NCBI GenBank assembly: GCA_023376005.1
Contig: CM042151.1
Coordinates: forward strand, 80,520,199 to 80,584,198
Length of the DNA stretch: 64,000 nt
Direction: 5' to 3'
Origin: Doryteuthis pealeii
Lineage: Eukaryota > Mollusca > Cephalopoda > Myopsida > Loliginidae
Shown here one piece after another: positions 49,236 through 59,784 of the stretch (its first letter is position 1; the number at the start of each line of letters is the position of its first letter). Position numbers and translations under genes: made by a program. Below the pieces are notes generated by a model. That model searched no databases, had not been told where the DNA came from, and saw nothing but the letters and a program-made list of their open reading frames with translations.

Positions 49236-52200
49236 TGAAGAAATTGAACTTGCCACCTCCTCATCCTGAGGAGTGACATGTAGTAGAAATACTGTTGAAT
49301 ATAGAAATTCCACATGGGCAGTGCAGAGTGGGAGTAGCCTGGATGTTAACAGTTACTGATTATTTAAGGCCTACCCTCCCAGACCAAGGGGAAGAAAACC
49401 GTAGTTGGATCTTGCTGTCGAGAACAGAGGCGTGTGTAGTACTACTGGAAGATTGTTGCATACAGAAGATTTTGGCAGTTGGGAGAGTGGTGCACACATC
49501 TGAAGAGACCAGTGAACATTTGCATTGGACTAGAGACTTGTGAGCATTTGCGTCGGACTTGATTGCATGACCCTTGGTAATAGAATATTGGGGAAACTGA
49601 GTTTATTTTAATTCTTGGTACAATAATATTAACCACAGCATGAAATGTTTCTGTCATATACGTACCAAAAACTAGCACATACCAAAATATTGCAGAACTT
49701 TTGACTCACCATAGTATTTGAAAATACTGCCAATATACATCACTACAAAAGTTAAGCAACATTGTAGGGTTTTTTTTCTAGAGATTGGCTCAAAAATTGC
49801 TGCTGTATATTTTTACTGAGACTAAAGGAAAACCTGTACATGGTTTGCAATTTTGAGTGACATAATTATAGCTACATGAAAAACCTGTACATGGTTTGCA
49901 ATTTTTGGTTATACATGAAAAAACATGAAAAAACCTGTACATGGTTTGCAATTTTGAGTATAGCTACATGAAAAACCTGTACATGGTTTGCTACACATAC
50001 CATCAGCTCCTTACTTTTACCACAGATCCCTGTGCTACTCATACACTGAGTTGGTGAGGGCTGGGTTAGCTCAGTCGGTAGAACATTCAGCTAGAAACCA
50101 ACCAACCAACCAAGGTTCCTACTGATAGTGTACTGCGACTAATTTATTGCCCAACTCACTGTGCCGTGAGATGGAAAAGGTTGAAAAACTCTGGTGTAGA
50201 GATTTGTGTAGACTGATCAGTATTCAACTGTGTTGCAAGTTGAATCCGTTTCTGAGAATTCAGACTTGGTAAGTTGTTTAAATAACCAGTTGGGCTATTC
50301 TACTATGTGGCATAGTTGTCTTCCAGGATTTTGATTGGCTGGTGGTTTTAGTGTGTATATTTTTATCCATATATACTGAACACTTGACCATGTGCTGTCA
50401 GTTGCTACAGAGTGTATTCAGTTACACTCTGTCTTTTTTTGTTTTTGTCTGGTGACTGGATGCTAGTCACAGCCTTCTTATGAAGGTGAGTATGAAAAAT
50501 GTCAATATTATGACATTTTTTTTTAGTAGAATTCAGTTGTCATGGTTCTTTTACTAAAAAAAATTCCTGTATAGAAACTTATAAAAAATCTTCTGATATA
50601 ATTATTCAGACTCTTATCTTTATAGAAAACTTTAAAAATCGTTTATTATCATTTCATTTTTTTTTTTCAGATTCATAAAAATAAAATGGGGGGGGGGGGT
50701 ATATCTAGTAAAAAAAAAAAAATCCCCTAATATATTTTAGGAAAAACCTATTTCAAACATAATTTCATCAAAAGGTAAGTAATTACCAAACTGTTAGTTG
50801 ATTTTTTCATAGAATTTTTAAAAAAAGAAAAAAGGTTCTCATAACTTGTTTTTGGCTACGTTAAATTTCAATTAATTTAACGTTGCGAAAATTGATATTG
50901 TTTTTGTTCATAATTTTTATTATTTCGATAAGCTGAAAAAAATTTTAAAAATCATCAGGATTTTTTTTTTTTTTTTTTTAATGTTTCTTCTTTTGAATGG
51001 TCCAAATTTTTTTAAGATGATGTTAAACCTAAGTTTATTGTTATAAATATAGGGAGATAAATTTGACACGTCAAATTGGAGGTCCCTAAGTTCAAATAAA
51101 TTTGTTTAAAAATTATTTCTATTAGATTTAGATCATTAGACCGTGTGCAAAAACATTTTTTAAATTTAAATCAAAATTTAAATTTAAATTTAAAAAATAG
51201 AAAAAATGTAAATTGGAATGTACAATGAACGGGTTTCGCTAACCCCTATGTATAAAATAACAACGGAGAGGTTAACATGCCGTTAAAATCAATCAACCAA
51301 CCAACCAACCAACCTTCTGATTAAACTTTAAGTCACACACAGCAACAAACTAATAAACATATTTGGGTTTTTAGTGATTGTCTCCCTTTGTCTTCGTTCT
51401 TTAGTGTATTTTGTTTCAATATCATCAAACAACATCGACGTAACATTTAATGACGATAATGTGATTTCGCATTTATTTTTTCCCTCCTCTTCCGTAATGT
51501 TGTTATTCTTAGAAATAATCAAACGAACTAAGACAATTTAAAGTAAGTTTAATATTCTTTTAATCATTGGTTTCTGTTCTATCAACATTTACAAATTTTA
51601 TCTTAATTTTTTTCTTTAATATTTTCATTTTAGTTTGGACCATTTAGTCTAAAAATTATTTCGTTTTATTTGGTTATCTTAAAAAAATATTTCGTATTTT
51701 TTTAAAATAATGTGTATTGTATTTGTTTTACATTATTTGTGTTGATTTTATTTGCTTTATAATCTAAATATGTATCTTTAACAGTAGACAAACAAACAGA
51801 AACACTTTCGTTGTTTTAGGGTAAAATCCAGTCTATTGGGCCCAAAATTGATTAAAAATTTTCCCTAATATATTTTAGGAAAATTTTTTCAAGCATATTT
51901 TCATCAAAATGTAAGTACTTATGAAAACTTTCGGGAAAATCGGACCATTAATTGATTTTTCATAGAATATTTTAAAAAGCCGGTAGTCATAACATGTTTT
52001 TGGCTACGTTAAATTTCAAATTGCGAAAATGTAAACAAACGATGTTTTCGTTTTTTTTTTCTTTTTTTTTTCAATACAATTTTTCCTCCCCGTTTGAAAA
52101 AAATTACCAAAAATCAGGGAATTATTCGATTTTAATGAAATTTTCAGTGCTGATTGATCAATGAATGAATTTTATATTGCATCAGTTATTTTACTTCAAA

Positions 52201-53737
52201 ACCTTCTGATTTTTTTTTTCAGGTGACTTAAATTTGACGCCCTACCTTGTTTTGGGGCGTCAAATATCGGTGTGGTATTTTCTGCATAAATAAAAAGACA
52301 AAAGACCGAAGGTGGGAATAGAAGAAGAAAAAAATATTTTAAGAATCTGCTCGGGTAGTAAATAAGTACGGAAAATAAAATGAAAATAAAAACTAAAAAA
52401 ATAATTTTTCGAGATTTTTTTTTCGATAATTATCTAATTGGCTATTATTTTATAAAAGAAATGTTGCGTAGTGATTCAGTTATACACTTTTTGTAATTAT
52501 GAACTTTTGTTTAGTAAATTATGGTGTCCCAGAAAAAACAGAACACACAAATTTTGTAATAAAACTGTTAATTTTAACTAGGTGGGGGTAGGGTTAGGGG
52601 GTTTAGGGTTGATGTTTTTGTAAAACAAATGTCTTCAGCTTAAAATAACCCAACAAGGGTTGACATGCTGTAAGATCCAACCAAAAAATCAAATTATTAA
52701 TACAGATTTTTTAATATGTCATAGTTTTGTTGATAACTTTTCTAATTATTCTTGACTTTGCAAATCCACATATCCTCTCATATTGTCACACATTCATCAA
52801 ATAGGGTCTCTAAGAATATGTTATATAGCCGTATATATCCCTCTAACATTTGCAAATATATAATAGAGACAGAGTGATAGATCACTTTAAAGATGGTAGA
52901 TATTCTAATGGGCATAGTCGATCCTCCTGACGTAAGTGGCAAAGAATCTCCTATGCCATGCACGAGAGACCCAGATGGGATGAGACGTAATTTGCATGGC
53001 AGCTGGGTGAGCCATAATAAAAACAGGCAGTTGTTGACTCTGGCAGGATGAACCAAGCGAGGGACAGCGAGAGTAGTAAAATTTGGTACAAAGGACGACT
53101 ACTGTGATTGTTGTCGCAGAAGGACTATTAGACAAAAGGGATTATTGTGGCAGCAGACAGACTGATGCAGCAGAGGGATTACTGTTGTTGATTGAACAGA
53201 CTCAAGTTCAAAAAACTTCTTCAGATCTTACTTGGTACCTTCTTACTGCTTCTCTGCTTGTTGACTCTACCTCAGTCGTCTAGTTGTTCTATCAGGCTGG
53301 ACACCATTTTCTTTGGGCTGACTTCTATCTAGGCTTCTTCTTAATAATTTACACAAGACTTTTTCTTAGCCTATATTTGATTCCGGTGTGGGGAGAGATT
53401 GAACCTGGGAGAGACAACAATCACATCTGCTCTCCTTCGCTGGGTCGAATCTGCTAAACTAAACTAACTTATTCTCATGTGTCTGTCATGGCGCACAATT
53501 GCACACCTCTTAAGGGATCAAGGGTTATTAACCGCCCACCAGTTGATTTTCCATAGACTCACTGATTTTAAATCAAACAGACCTTAATTTAGATATTCTA
53601 ACTACAGGCCTGTTCACAAATTATGACTGCTCATAAGTTGTAATTTATACAATAATCAAGAGAACCTCATTTTTCTGCAAGATGAATAGAATTTTTATTT
53701 TCCAGAATTCAAAAGAAAAACAACTATTCGTCTGAGG

Positions 53738-54120
53738 AAAATACATATTAACATTTAATTGAACATTACTAATTGCATTTGTAGGTTCTTTTTCTGTACA
53801 CAGTCCTATCAAAGATAATTCTTAAACAGATCAATTTGACCCATAGATGTGACCCTAATTGGTACTACCACTCCAGGTCTGAGTTGACCTGTGAGTAATG
53901 GAATCAAAGGGGTACTCCACACTCGCCAGAGCTCCAGAAGAGGAGCCTCACCATCAGATGCAGTTTAATGTCATAACCAGGATAGCTTTTCGTTTTTTTT
54001 TTTTGTGGGCAAGTAGTGTTAGGAAAGAAAGGTCATATCTGACTTTTTGAGGAATATTTTGGGGTATCAATTTTTTTTTTCTTTTGAGACACTATTACTT
54101 ATCTCATTCTAAATGTCTGA
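53738..54120. other. Start of right flank, with dispersed repeat
   Basis: 53,835-53,975 is an inverted match to about 62,810-62,945 (AGGCTCACCATCAGAT and ACCCATAGATGTGACCC). No gene otherwise. Confidence 0.5.
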
Positions 54121-54124
54121 GTTT

Positions 54125-54500
54125 TCTCATTCTCCTGAGGTACTCTTTTCTTACTCTTTTTTTCATCTTTCCTTGTTTGATGGTGTCCACTTCCAGTACT
54201 CTCAAATATTTATGACTTTCCTTTTCTCCCAGTATCCTTATTTATTCCTTATTCAATAATTCTATTCCTTTCGCTATTTCTTTTTTCCCCCTTTTTTTAT
54301 AACTATCATTGCACACTTGTTGATGCCAAATTCCATCCCTATGTCCAGACTATATATTCTAATTGTTTGTACAAGTGTTTCTTGCTCTTTTTAATTTTTG
54401 GCAAAAATTTTGATGTCATCCATGTACATAAGGTGATTTATTTTTTCCTCTGATTTGGTGAATTTGTAGCCGCCTGTACATTTATTTTTCTTGAATCTTT
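54125..54500 (-). pseudogene. Decayed non-LTR reverse transcriptase fragment
   Basis: The - strand reads GGYKFTKSEEKINHLMYMDD, then IKIFAKN, a stop, then KEQETLVQTIRIYS and DIGMEFGINKCAM. After a frameshift, IAKGIELLNKE, LGEKESHKYLRVLEVDTIKQ and a basic stretch (MKKRVRKEYLRRMRK) follow. YMDD is the catalytic box of reverse transcriptases. The surrounding INHL-YMDD-K and MEFG--KCA wording is typical of LINE-type (R2/RTE-like) non-LTR elements. Several stops and at least one frameshift show it is dead. About 120 of several hundred expected RT residues remain, and no endonuclease domain is seen. Clade assignment is tentative. Confidence 0.8.
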
Positions 54501-54971
54501 AAAAAAAATTTTTTTCTTTTTTGTAATCTTTGAGATATGTACACTCAATTTTTTCAGCTTTTTTCCCCCTTACATATTTTTAAAAATCAGATAATTTTAT
54601 ATAAATATTTAGTTATCACTCCTGATTTTTAAGGAATGCACCTTTCAAATTAGAAGCATTTATGCGTTTTTTTTGTGTTTTTTTTTTTTGTTTTTTTCAC
54701 AAAACAAGTTTTTTTTTGTTTTTTGACAGAAACAAGTTGACTGTCTATCAATATTTTCCCCATGTTGTAATCGTTAGCAAGTGAGTCAGGCTGGATAAAC
54801 AGAAGGTTTTTTTTTTTACTTGGGGATTTTTATGGGGTATCCTGTGAGGATTGAACTTGCTAATTCAGTAGTAATGGATCTGCAAGACTTACTTGCTAAC
54901 TATTACACCACATTTATTTTATTATGTTTTTTTTTCCCTCTACCCAGGCTTCACCAGGTAGCTGCTTCTAG
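54501..54971 (+). repeat. AT-rich DNA ending in Helitron-like 3' terminus
   Basis: The last part holds CTACCCAGGCTTCACCAGG, TAGCTGCTT and CTAG followed by T (54,968-54,972): a hairpin a few nt before CTAG, as in Helitrons. The 5' end is not identified; T-rich runs fill 54,660-54,720. Confidence 0.4.
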
Positions 54972-55257
54972 TACATATATAAAGAGCAATTTATGTTTAT
55001 GTATGTCCGGAGGAAACTATGAAAATAAAACAATTAACAACAATGTAAATATCTCACCAGAGCTTGATTTTTGTGGAAAAATAATGAAGATTTTATTTAT
55101 ATTTGGAAAGATATTTAAAAATTATGATTTGAATAGTAAGATAAGGGAAAGTGATTAAAACCTAAATCAATTACGTTGGACCAAATCAATGAATCTGCGA
55201 GACTAACTTTTTATTATCCCACCCTCTACCCAGGCAATGCCAGGTAGCCACTTCTAG
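54972..55257 (+). repeat. Second Helitron-like element in tandem
   Basis: Begins near TACATATATAAAGAGCAAT, with TTTATGTATGTCCG following, and ends CTACCC...GGTAGCCACTT and CTAG with T after it (about 55,254-55,257). Its last 90 bp resemble the end of the preceding unit (GGATCTGC.AGACT, TTATT, CTACCCAGGC), so two related termini lie in tandem. The 112-codon open frame over both is not a recognised protein. Confidence 0.45.
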
Positions 55258-55379
55258 TTAATACTAAAGAGATGTGCGATAGTAAAAAGAAGTGTTTTTA
55301 CGCTTAGAAACTGTAAAGGGTTATATCTAAAAGTATCTGATGTACATAATTTTGTTAAATTTCAAATTAAGGTAATATT

Positions 55380-55398
55380 TGCTCTTTTCTTTTGACAG
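55380..55398 (+). promoter_or_regulatory. Likely 3' splice site before 9-finger ZNF
   Basis: TGCTCTTTTCTTTTGACAG ends at 55,398: a pyrimidine-rich tract followed directly by CAG, 129 bp upstream of the ZNF start codon. It would make the ZNF coding region a single 3' exon. Confidence 0.6.
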
Positions 55399-55444
55399 GT
55401 TCTCCAACTCCTTAAAAAGAAAGAGTATTTCTCTGCTTTATTAC

Positions 55445-55588
55445 ATGGAAACACCACAAGATTTTATGGAACAGACTACTGCATTTGAATTTAATTTGGA
55501 AAATTTTGTACTTGCAAACACAAAACTATGGAGAAAACATATCGATGTAAAGAGTGTGAGGCAACTTTTTCAAAAAAATCAAATTTAA
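55445..55588 (+). promoter_or_regulatory. Upstream open reading frame overlapping ZNF start
   Basis: ATGs at 55,445 and 55,466 share a frame that is open to 55,588 and is out of frame with the ZNF. The frame overlaps the ZNF start by 61 bp. The first uATG has T at -3; the ZNF ATG has A at -3 and G at +4. If transcripts include this exon from 55,399, ZNF translation would need leaky scanning. Confidence 0.45.
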
Positions 55589-56289
55589 GAAATCACATGC
55601 CGATGCATACTGGAGAAAAACCTTATTTTTGCGAAGTCTGTGGAAACTCATTTTCGATTAGATCAAATTTAAAAAGCCATATGCGAACTCATACAGGAGA
55701 AAAACCTTTTTCTTGTGAAGTGTGTGGATCTTCATTTTCAAGAGATTTAAGTCTGATAAGGCATATTCGAACTCATACAGGAGAGAAGCCTTTCTCATGT
55801 GATGTGTGTGGATCAGCGTTTTCTGAAAAGTCAAATTTAAAAACTCACATGCAAGTACATACTGGAGAGAAACCCTATACTTGTGAAGTTTGTGGAGTTG
55901 CATTTTCCCGTAAGTCAAATTTAAAAAGTCACATGCGAACACATACTGGAGAAAAACCCTTTTCTTGCAGAGTTTGTGGGTCTTCATTTTCCAGCAGTTC
56001 ATGTTTAAAAACTCACATGCGAACACACACAGGAGAAAAACCTTATTCTTGCGAAGTATGTGGATCTTCATTTACACAAAATTTAAGTTTGAAAAGACAT
56101 ATTCGAACACACACTGGAGAGAAACCATATTCATGTGAAGTATGTGGGTCAAGATTTTCTCATATTTCACATTTCAAAAGGCATATGAGAGTACATAGTG
56201 GTGAAAAACCTTTTTCATGTGATGTGTGTGGATCTGCATATTCAGACAAGTCAAATTTGAAATTACATATGCGAACGCATACTGTATAA
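55528..56289 (+). CDS. C2H2 zinc-finger protein, 9 fingers
   Basis: Predicted 253-residue DNA-binding protein. First cysteines at residue 7 and every 28 residues to 231 give nine complete C-x2-C-x12-H-x3-H fingers. Linkers are TGEKP(Y/F), with one SGEKP. The start MEKTYRC puts the first finger six residues from the N-terminus; there is no separate N-terminal domain. The stop TAA follows HTV directly, where the next linker should read HTGEKP. Finger-like sequence continues in the same frame beyond the stop (56,290-56,400), so the array was once longer. A good 3' splice site sits 130 bp upstream. It differs from the 16-finger gene in helix residues, with RSNLKS, KSNLKT and LSLKRH types. Binding target unknown. 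Confidence 0.88.
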   Translation: MEKTYRCKECEATFSKKSNLRNHMPMHTGEKPYFCEVCGNSFSIRSNLKSHMRTHTGEKPFSCEVCGSSFSRDLSLIRHIRTHTGEKPFSCDVCGSAFSEKSNLKTHMQVHTGEKPYTCEVCGVAFSRKSNLKSHMRTHTGEKPFSCRVCGSSFSSSSCLKTHMRTHTGEKPYSCEVCGSSFTQNLSLKRHIRTHTGEKPYSCEVCGSRFSHISHFKRHMRVHSGEKPFSCDVCGSAYSDKSNLKLHMRTHTV

Positions 56290-56400
56290 AGAACCTATTC
56301 TTGTAATATTTGTAGGTTTTCATTTTCAGACAGTTCATATTTAAAAAAATCACATACATGAGAAACCATATTTATTTGATGTGTACAAACTTTTTTTTAA
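56290..56400 (+). pseudogene. Decayed tenth finger after the ZNF stop
   Basis: In frame with the gene the DNA reads RTYSCNICRFSFSDSSYLKK, then SHT, a stop, ETIFI, a stop, CVQT. This is a C2H2 finger that kept both Cys but lost its second His spacing, followed by remnants of another linker and finger (compare EKPYLFDVYK). Confidence 0.75.
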
Positions 56401-56469
56401 CAGGGCTCACATATTAAAAAAAAACCAGTCAGAAACACTTTCTTCACTTCATTCGCCATGTCCTTCCCA

Positions 56470-56815
56470 CCAATCTCTCTCTCACTCTCTCTCTCCCTCT
56501 CTCGTTTTCACACTCACGCCCTTTCTTTCTTTCTCTTTCTTTCTTTCTTTCTTTCTTCATACAGTTTATTCACAATATCTTTCCCACTAACACCTTCTCT
56601 TTCTCTCTTTCATGCTCACTTTCTTTCTCTCTTTTTTCTTCCTTTAGTGTATTCCCCATGTTCATTTCACCAACCCCACTCTTTATCCCTCACACACACC
56701 ATCTCTCTCTCCTTATATCCCCCATCTCTCTCTCTCTCTCTGTGTCTAGTACCATCCCTCTCTTTCTATACTCTCTCTCTCTCTCTCTGTTTTCCCTCTT
56801 TCCCACTCATGCCCT
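56470..56815 (+). repeat. Pyrimidine-rich (CT/TTTC) tract
   Basis: TCTCTC and TTTC runs interleaved with CACAC and CCCA. The Ser/Leu/Phe-rich open frames (56,381-56,897) follow from this composition and are not genes. Confidence 0.85.
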
Positions 56816-57178
56816 TTTTTCCCTTCTTTGTATGCTCATTCTTTTGGGAACAATACTGACCTGCCCTTTTAAAAAAATCACAATTGATAATATATAAACA
56901 CATAATTATGAGGAAGAGTACACCTGGTTCTTGCTTATCAACCACCACATCTACAATATTTTCTTTTACTGGTATCTGGAAGAATTTAAAATTGCTTTGA
57001 TAGAATTAGTTTGAAGTATTCCTTCAAATTTTTCTTGAGATAAACCTTCATTTCTTTTTTTATCAAAGACAATCATTTAACTAAATTATTGTTTACAAGG
57101 GAAGAGCCAAACAGTTCTCAAACCAACCAAAAACAGAGTGGCCTCAAGCTATTAAATGTGTTATTTCACATATATAAG
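56816..57178. other. Non-coding stretch
   Basis: No gene, no clear repeat recognised. Confidence 0.4.
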
Positions 57179-57417
57179 TTGTCGGGGCGGCCTAAAGTCG
57201 GTATCAGCCAGTCAGCGAGGGAGTCTATCCCCTTTTCAATAGCGCTAGACCAAGGAGATTATTTTAGCGTCTGAGGTGGAGCGCCACACCTACCATCAGC
57301 TCCTTACTTTACCGCACAAATCCCTGTGCTACTCATACGCTGAGTTGGCGAGGACCGGTATCGAACTGGGAACCTTGTGGTTTCTAGCCGAACGTTCTAC
57401 CAGCTGAGCAAACCCGA
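57179..57417 (-). repeat. tRNA-derived SINE (type A)
   Basis: On the - strand: TTTGCTCAGCTGGTAGAACG (box A), CCCAGTTCGATACCGG (box B), body with AGCGTATGAGTAGCAC, ending GCCGCCCCGACAA. Independent insertion of the same family as 62,300-62,558. Confidence 0.85.
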
Positions 57418-57786
57418 AAACATAAAACACTTAATACAAGTCAAGTTTTTTGGAGGAGGGGGAACCTAATGAAATACTTTGTAGTAATAACAATAAAAAT
57501 GGTGGAATGAGAAAAAAGAAAAAGTAGAAAAAGAGAAAACAAGAAAAAGAAAAAGAAAAGTAAATTGTATGTTGTTTTTTTAACTCAATAAAAAATGGTA
57601 AATTGCATATAGCATTATTAGCCAAAAATATATTTATATTTCCAAATTACAAAGGATGCAATGGAAACATTTTTTTGTTGTTTATTGCAAAATTGGCAGA
57701 CCAAATAACACTAAAACAAACCCATTTCCTGATATGTTTTGATTAATTTATCAATGCCATTCTTATATTTTGTTTTGGATTGCTAA

Positions 57787-57823
<37 letters not shown>

Positions 57824-57945
57824 GTCGGCTAAAAAAATCCATATCATAAACACATCGCTTGTGTATTTACTTCTCATACTGTCGTGTAGAAGTCACTATA
57901 ACAGGAATAGAAACCTACTTCTAAACAAAATGAAAAATCTAAGAG
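57418..57945. other. Non-coding stretch with AT microsatellite
   Basis: A-rich runs (57,510-57,570) and (AT)n at 57,789-57,820. The - strand frame at 57,431-57,625 is low complexity. Confidence 0.5.
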
Positions 57946-57949
57946 AGTC

Positions 57950-58165
57950 CGGTTGGTGTAGGGGTTGAGATGCTCGCCTGTCAGCTTGATAAATGGTCTT
58001 CCTATCTGCTGATGAGGCCAAATAGGCCGAAATGTACATACAGAGATTGATTTTTCTTGATTTTGTTTAGCCTTACATTTAAATAGGTATGCCCGCCTAA
58101 TTAATTATTAATTAACTTTCAAAATTAGGTACGGCTTCAATTAAGCACATATTCTCCCAAAATAT
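57950..58165 (+). repeat. Dispersed repeat carrying a hammerhead motif
   Basis: The head GGTTGGTGTAGGGGTTGAGA resembles a tRNA-like box A. The middle is the hammerhead motif at 58,005-58,044. The rest (from 58,029) matches 1-145. It could be a SINE-like or retrozyme-like unit. No coding. Confidence 0.6.
58005..58044 (+). ncRNA. Type I hammerhead ribozyme-like motif, complete core
   Basis: In order: TCTG (stem I, 58,005-58,008), CTGATGA (58,009-58,015), GGCC-AAATA-GGCC (perfect 4-bp stem II), GAAA (58,029-58,032), TGTACA (self-complementary minimal stem III), TA (cut predicted after 58,040), CAGA (stem I, 58,041-58,044). UCUG/CAGA pair perfectly. Every conserved core base of the hammerhead is present. 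Stem III is too short to be stable alone; such forms are reported to act as dimers in Penelope-associated hammerheads. Second, partial copy at position 1. Confidence 0.72.
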
Positions 58166-58182
58166 ATACATATATATATATA

Positions 58183-58475
58183 TTATCATTTATATTTTGC
58201 TTGAAGCTAATTACAATGCATATATATAAAATTCGATAATTATAGAAAATAATCATGACATGCAAACTCGGCAACAAATGTGCGATACGTAGAACATCGT
58301 ACAGACTGTTTCGAATTTATTAAGTTATTAAGTCTTAAAGTCGAAACAGTCTATACGATGTCCTACGCATCGCGCATTCTTTGCCAAGTTCACTTGTCAT
58401 GATTATTTTCTATAATTATCTAATTTTATACAATATTGTAATTGCCTACAAGCAAAATATAAATGATAATATATA
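58183..58475. mobile_element. Fold-back element, diverged arms
   Basis: The left arm (about 58,183-58,310: TTATCATTTATATTTTGCTT, ATAATCATGACATGCAAACT, CGAAACAGTC complement) pairs with the right arm (58,337-58,475: CGAAACAGTCTATACGATG, ATGATTATTTTCTATAATTA, AGCAAAATATAAATGATAA). The arms differ by several substitutions, so it is older than the 12.2-kb element. Confidence 0.75.
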
Positions 58476-58753
58476 CTTTATTTAACAATGCTTCTAAAAA
58501 ACAAATTTCCAAAATCTTATATATGTATAAATATATATATATATATAACCACATGAATATATAAGATTAAAATACATCAGAATAATACTAGAAATATATT
58601 TATATTTCCTTCCAGATTAAAAAGAATTCTATGGACACATTTCTTTCTGGTTATGTTTACATCTGATAGAAATTTTGGATCTGGTTTGATATCTTTGAAA
58701 GACAGAACTGCTTTTAAATACTATTTCTTTGAATGTTTGAGATGAGGCTTGAA

Positions 58754-59142
58754 GATTAGTATCATCTGTGTTATTCGGACTATTATCCCCATCTTCATTG
58801 TTATTTGTACAACATTTCGACCGATATGCCCTCCGGCCTTCTTCAGGTATTTCTTGTCGGACTCGGGAACCCTCTTAATTAACACAACTCCTACCCCAGT
58901 TATGGTTAGCGGAATTAGGACAGGATACCCCCGTGGACTAAATAAAGGGTTAGGTTCAAATTTCCGTGATGGCTCCCAATTACGACAAGAAAAGTTCCCA
59001 AGTTCGAAAAGAAGGTTCCCGGGTCTGAGAAGGTTCATGAGTCCAACAAGAAATACCTGAAAAAGGCCAGAGGGCATATCGGCTGAAACATTGTACAAAT
59101 AACAATGAAGATGGGGACAATAGTCCAAATAACACAGATAAT
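58754..59142. mobile_element. Terminal-inverted-repeat element (MITE-like)
   Basis: About 92-bp terminal inverted repeats: the left has CCATCTTCATTGTTATTTGT and GCCTTCTTCAGGTATTTCTT, with complements on the right. The interior (GGACAGGATACCCCCGTGG) matches 20,480-20,861. Frames of about 100-135 codons on both strands span the element and are not genes. Confidence 0.78.
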
Positions 59143-59504
59143 GCTTTTAAATAATTTGCTAAATTCTTTCCTTTGTACTTTTAATTTAAATCAGAGCTTC
59201 TCAAACATTTTACTGGATGAACTCCTTGTAACTAAGTTACATATAAATAAAAGAATTGAATGCTGCTGCTATTTTTTCTTAGACACAGTGGATGCCGTGA
59301 TCAGAGGGCAGGGTTGATTTTTTTTCTTAGACTTAATGGATGACATGATAAGAGGGGAGGAATGATTTTTTAAATGTTTCATTTCAAGATTTGCATTTTT
59401 TCAGGAAAGTTAACTTTGAATCACGTATTTTTGAAAATCTGTGTTATGCCTAAAGATATATGGTTCAAATTAACTGACCTGAAAAAATGTAAAAGTTCCC
59501 GCAT
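59143..59504. other. Non-coding stretch with a short internal duplicate
   Basis: TTTTTTCTTAGACACAGTGGATG (59,271-59,293) is echoed by TTTTTTTCTTAGACTTAATGGATG about 50 bp later (about 59,318-59,342). No gene. Confidence 0.45.
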
Positions 59505-59630
59505 TCAAAAAGAAGGTTACCAAGTTTGACAAGAAATACCTGAAGAAGGCCGGAGGGTACATCGGCCAAAACATTGTACAGATAACAATGAAGATGAGGA
59601 CAATAGTCCAAATAATCCAATGAATACAAT
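59505..59630 (+). repeat. Solo right arm of the MITE-like family
   Basis: AAGAAATACCTGAAGAAGGC, then ATTGTACAGATAACAATGAA and GAGGACAATAGTCCAAATAA, match the right terminal repeat of 58,754-59,142 without a left partner. Confidence 0.75.
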
Positions 59631-59784
59631 TTTCAAGTCAGGAATAAGCTACTATTCACTTAAATTTTGAAAAAAAATTCATATTTTAATTTTAATTACA
59701 AGGAAAAGGAAGAAAAGTGTCATGTTTTCTCTTGTCCAAAGTTTCAATACCTGAAAATTTAAAAAGATTTTTCAAAATAGATGT

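Larger units (their letters stand above)
45612..53669 (+). repeat. Large triplicated segment, copy 3 (direct, partial)
   Basis: Matches copy 1 from about 22,130 to its end and then runs on without a turn into the right flank. It has its own substitutions, one hybrid unit in place of the 23.2/23.7-kb direct repeat pair, one unit in place of three in the short tandem array, and a 28-bp insertion near 49,523-49,550. Indel noise is dense in the first kilobase after the gap. Contents: broken ZNF, SINEs at 47,092-47,357 (-) and 47,475-47,775, LTR at 48,073-48,405 (-), TTC tract at 48,862-49,235, 43-bp array at 49,835-49,995, AT-rich repeat at 50,480-52,560, LTR-like at 53,325-53,615 (-). Confidence 0.92.

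Noticed and set aside
55658..56359. Open frames antisense to the 9-finger ZNF
   Set aside because: Same antisense periodicity; no independent start context or family.
56381..56897. Overlapping Ser/Leu/Phe-rich frames after the 9-finger gene
   Set aside because: Produced by the CT-rich tract; overlapping frames open simply because TC repeats lack stops.
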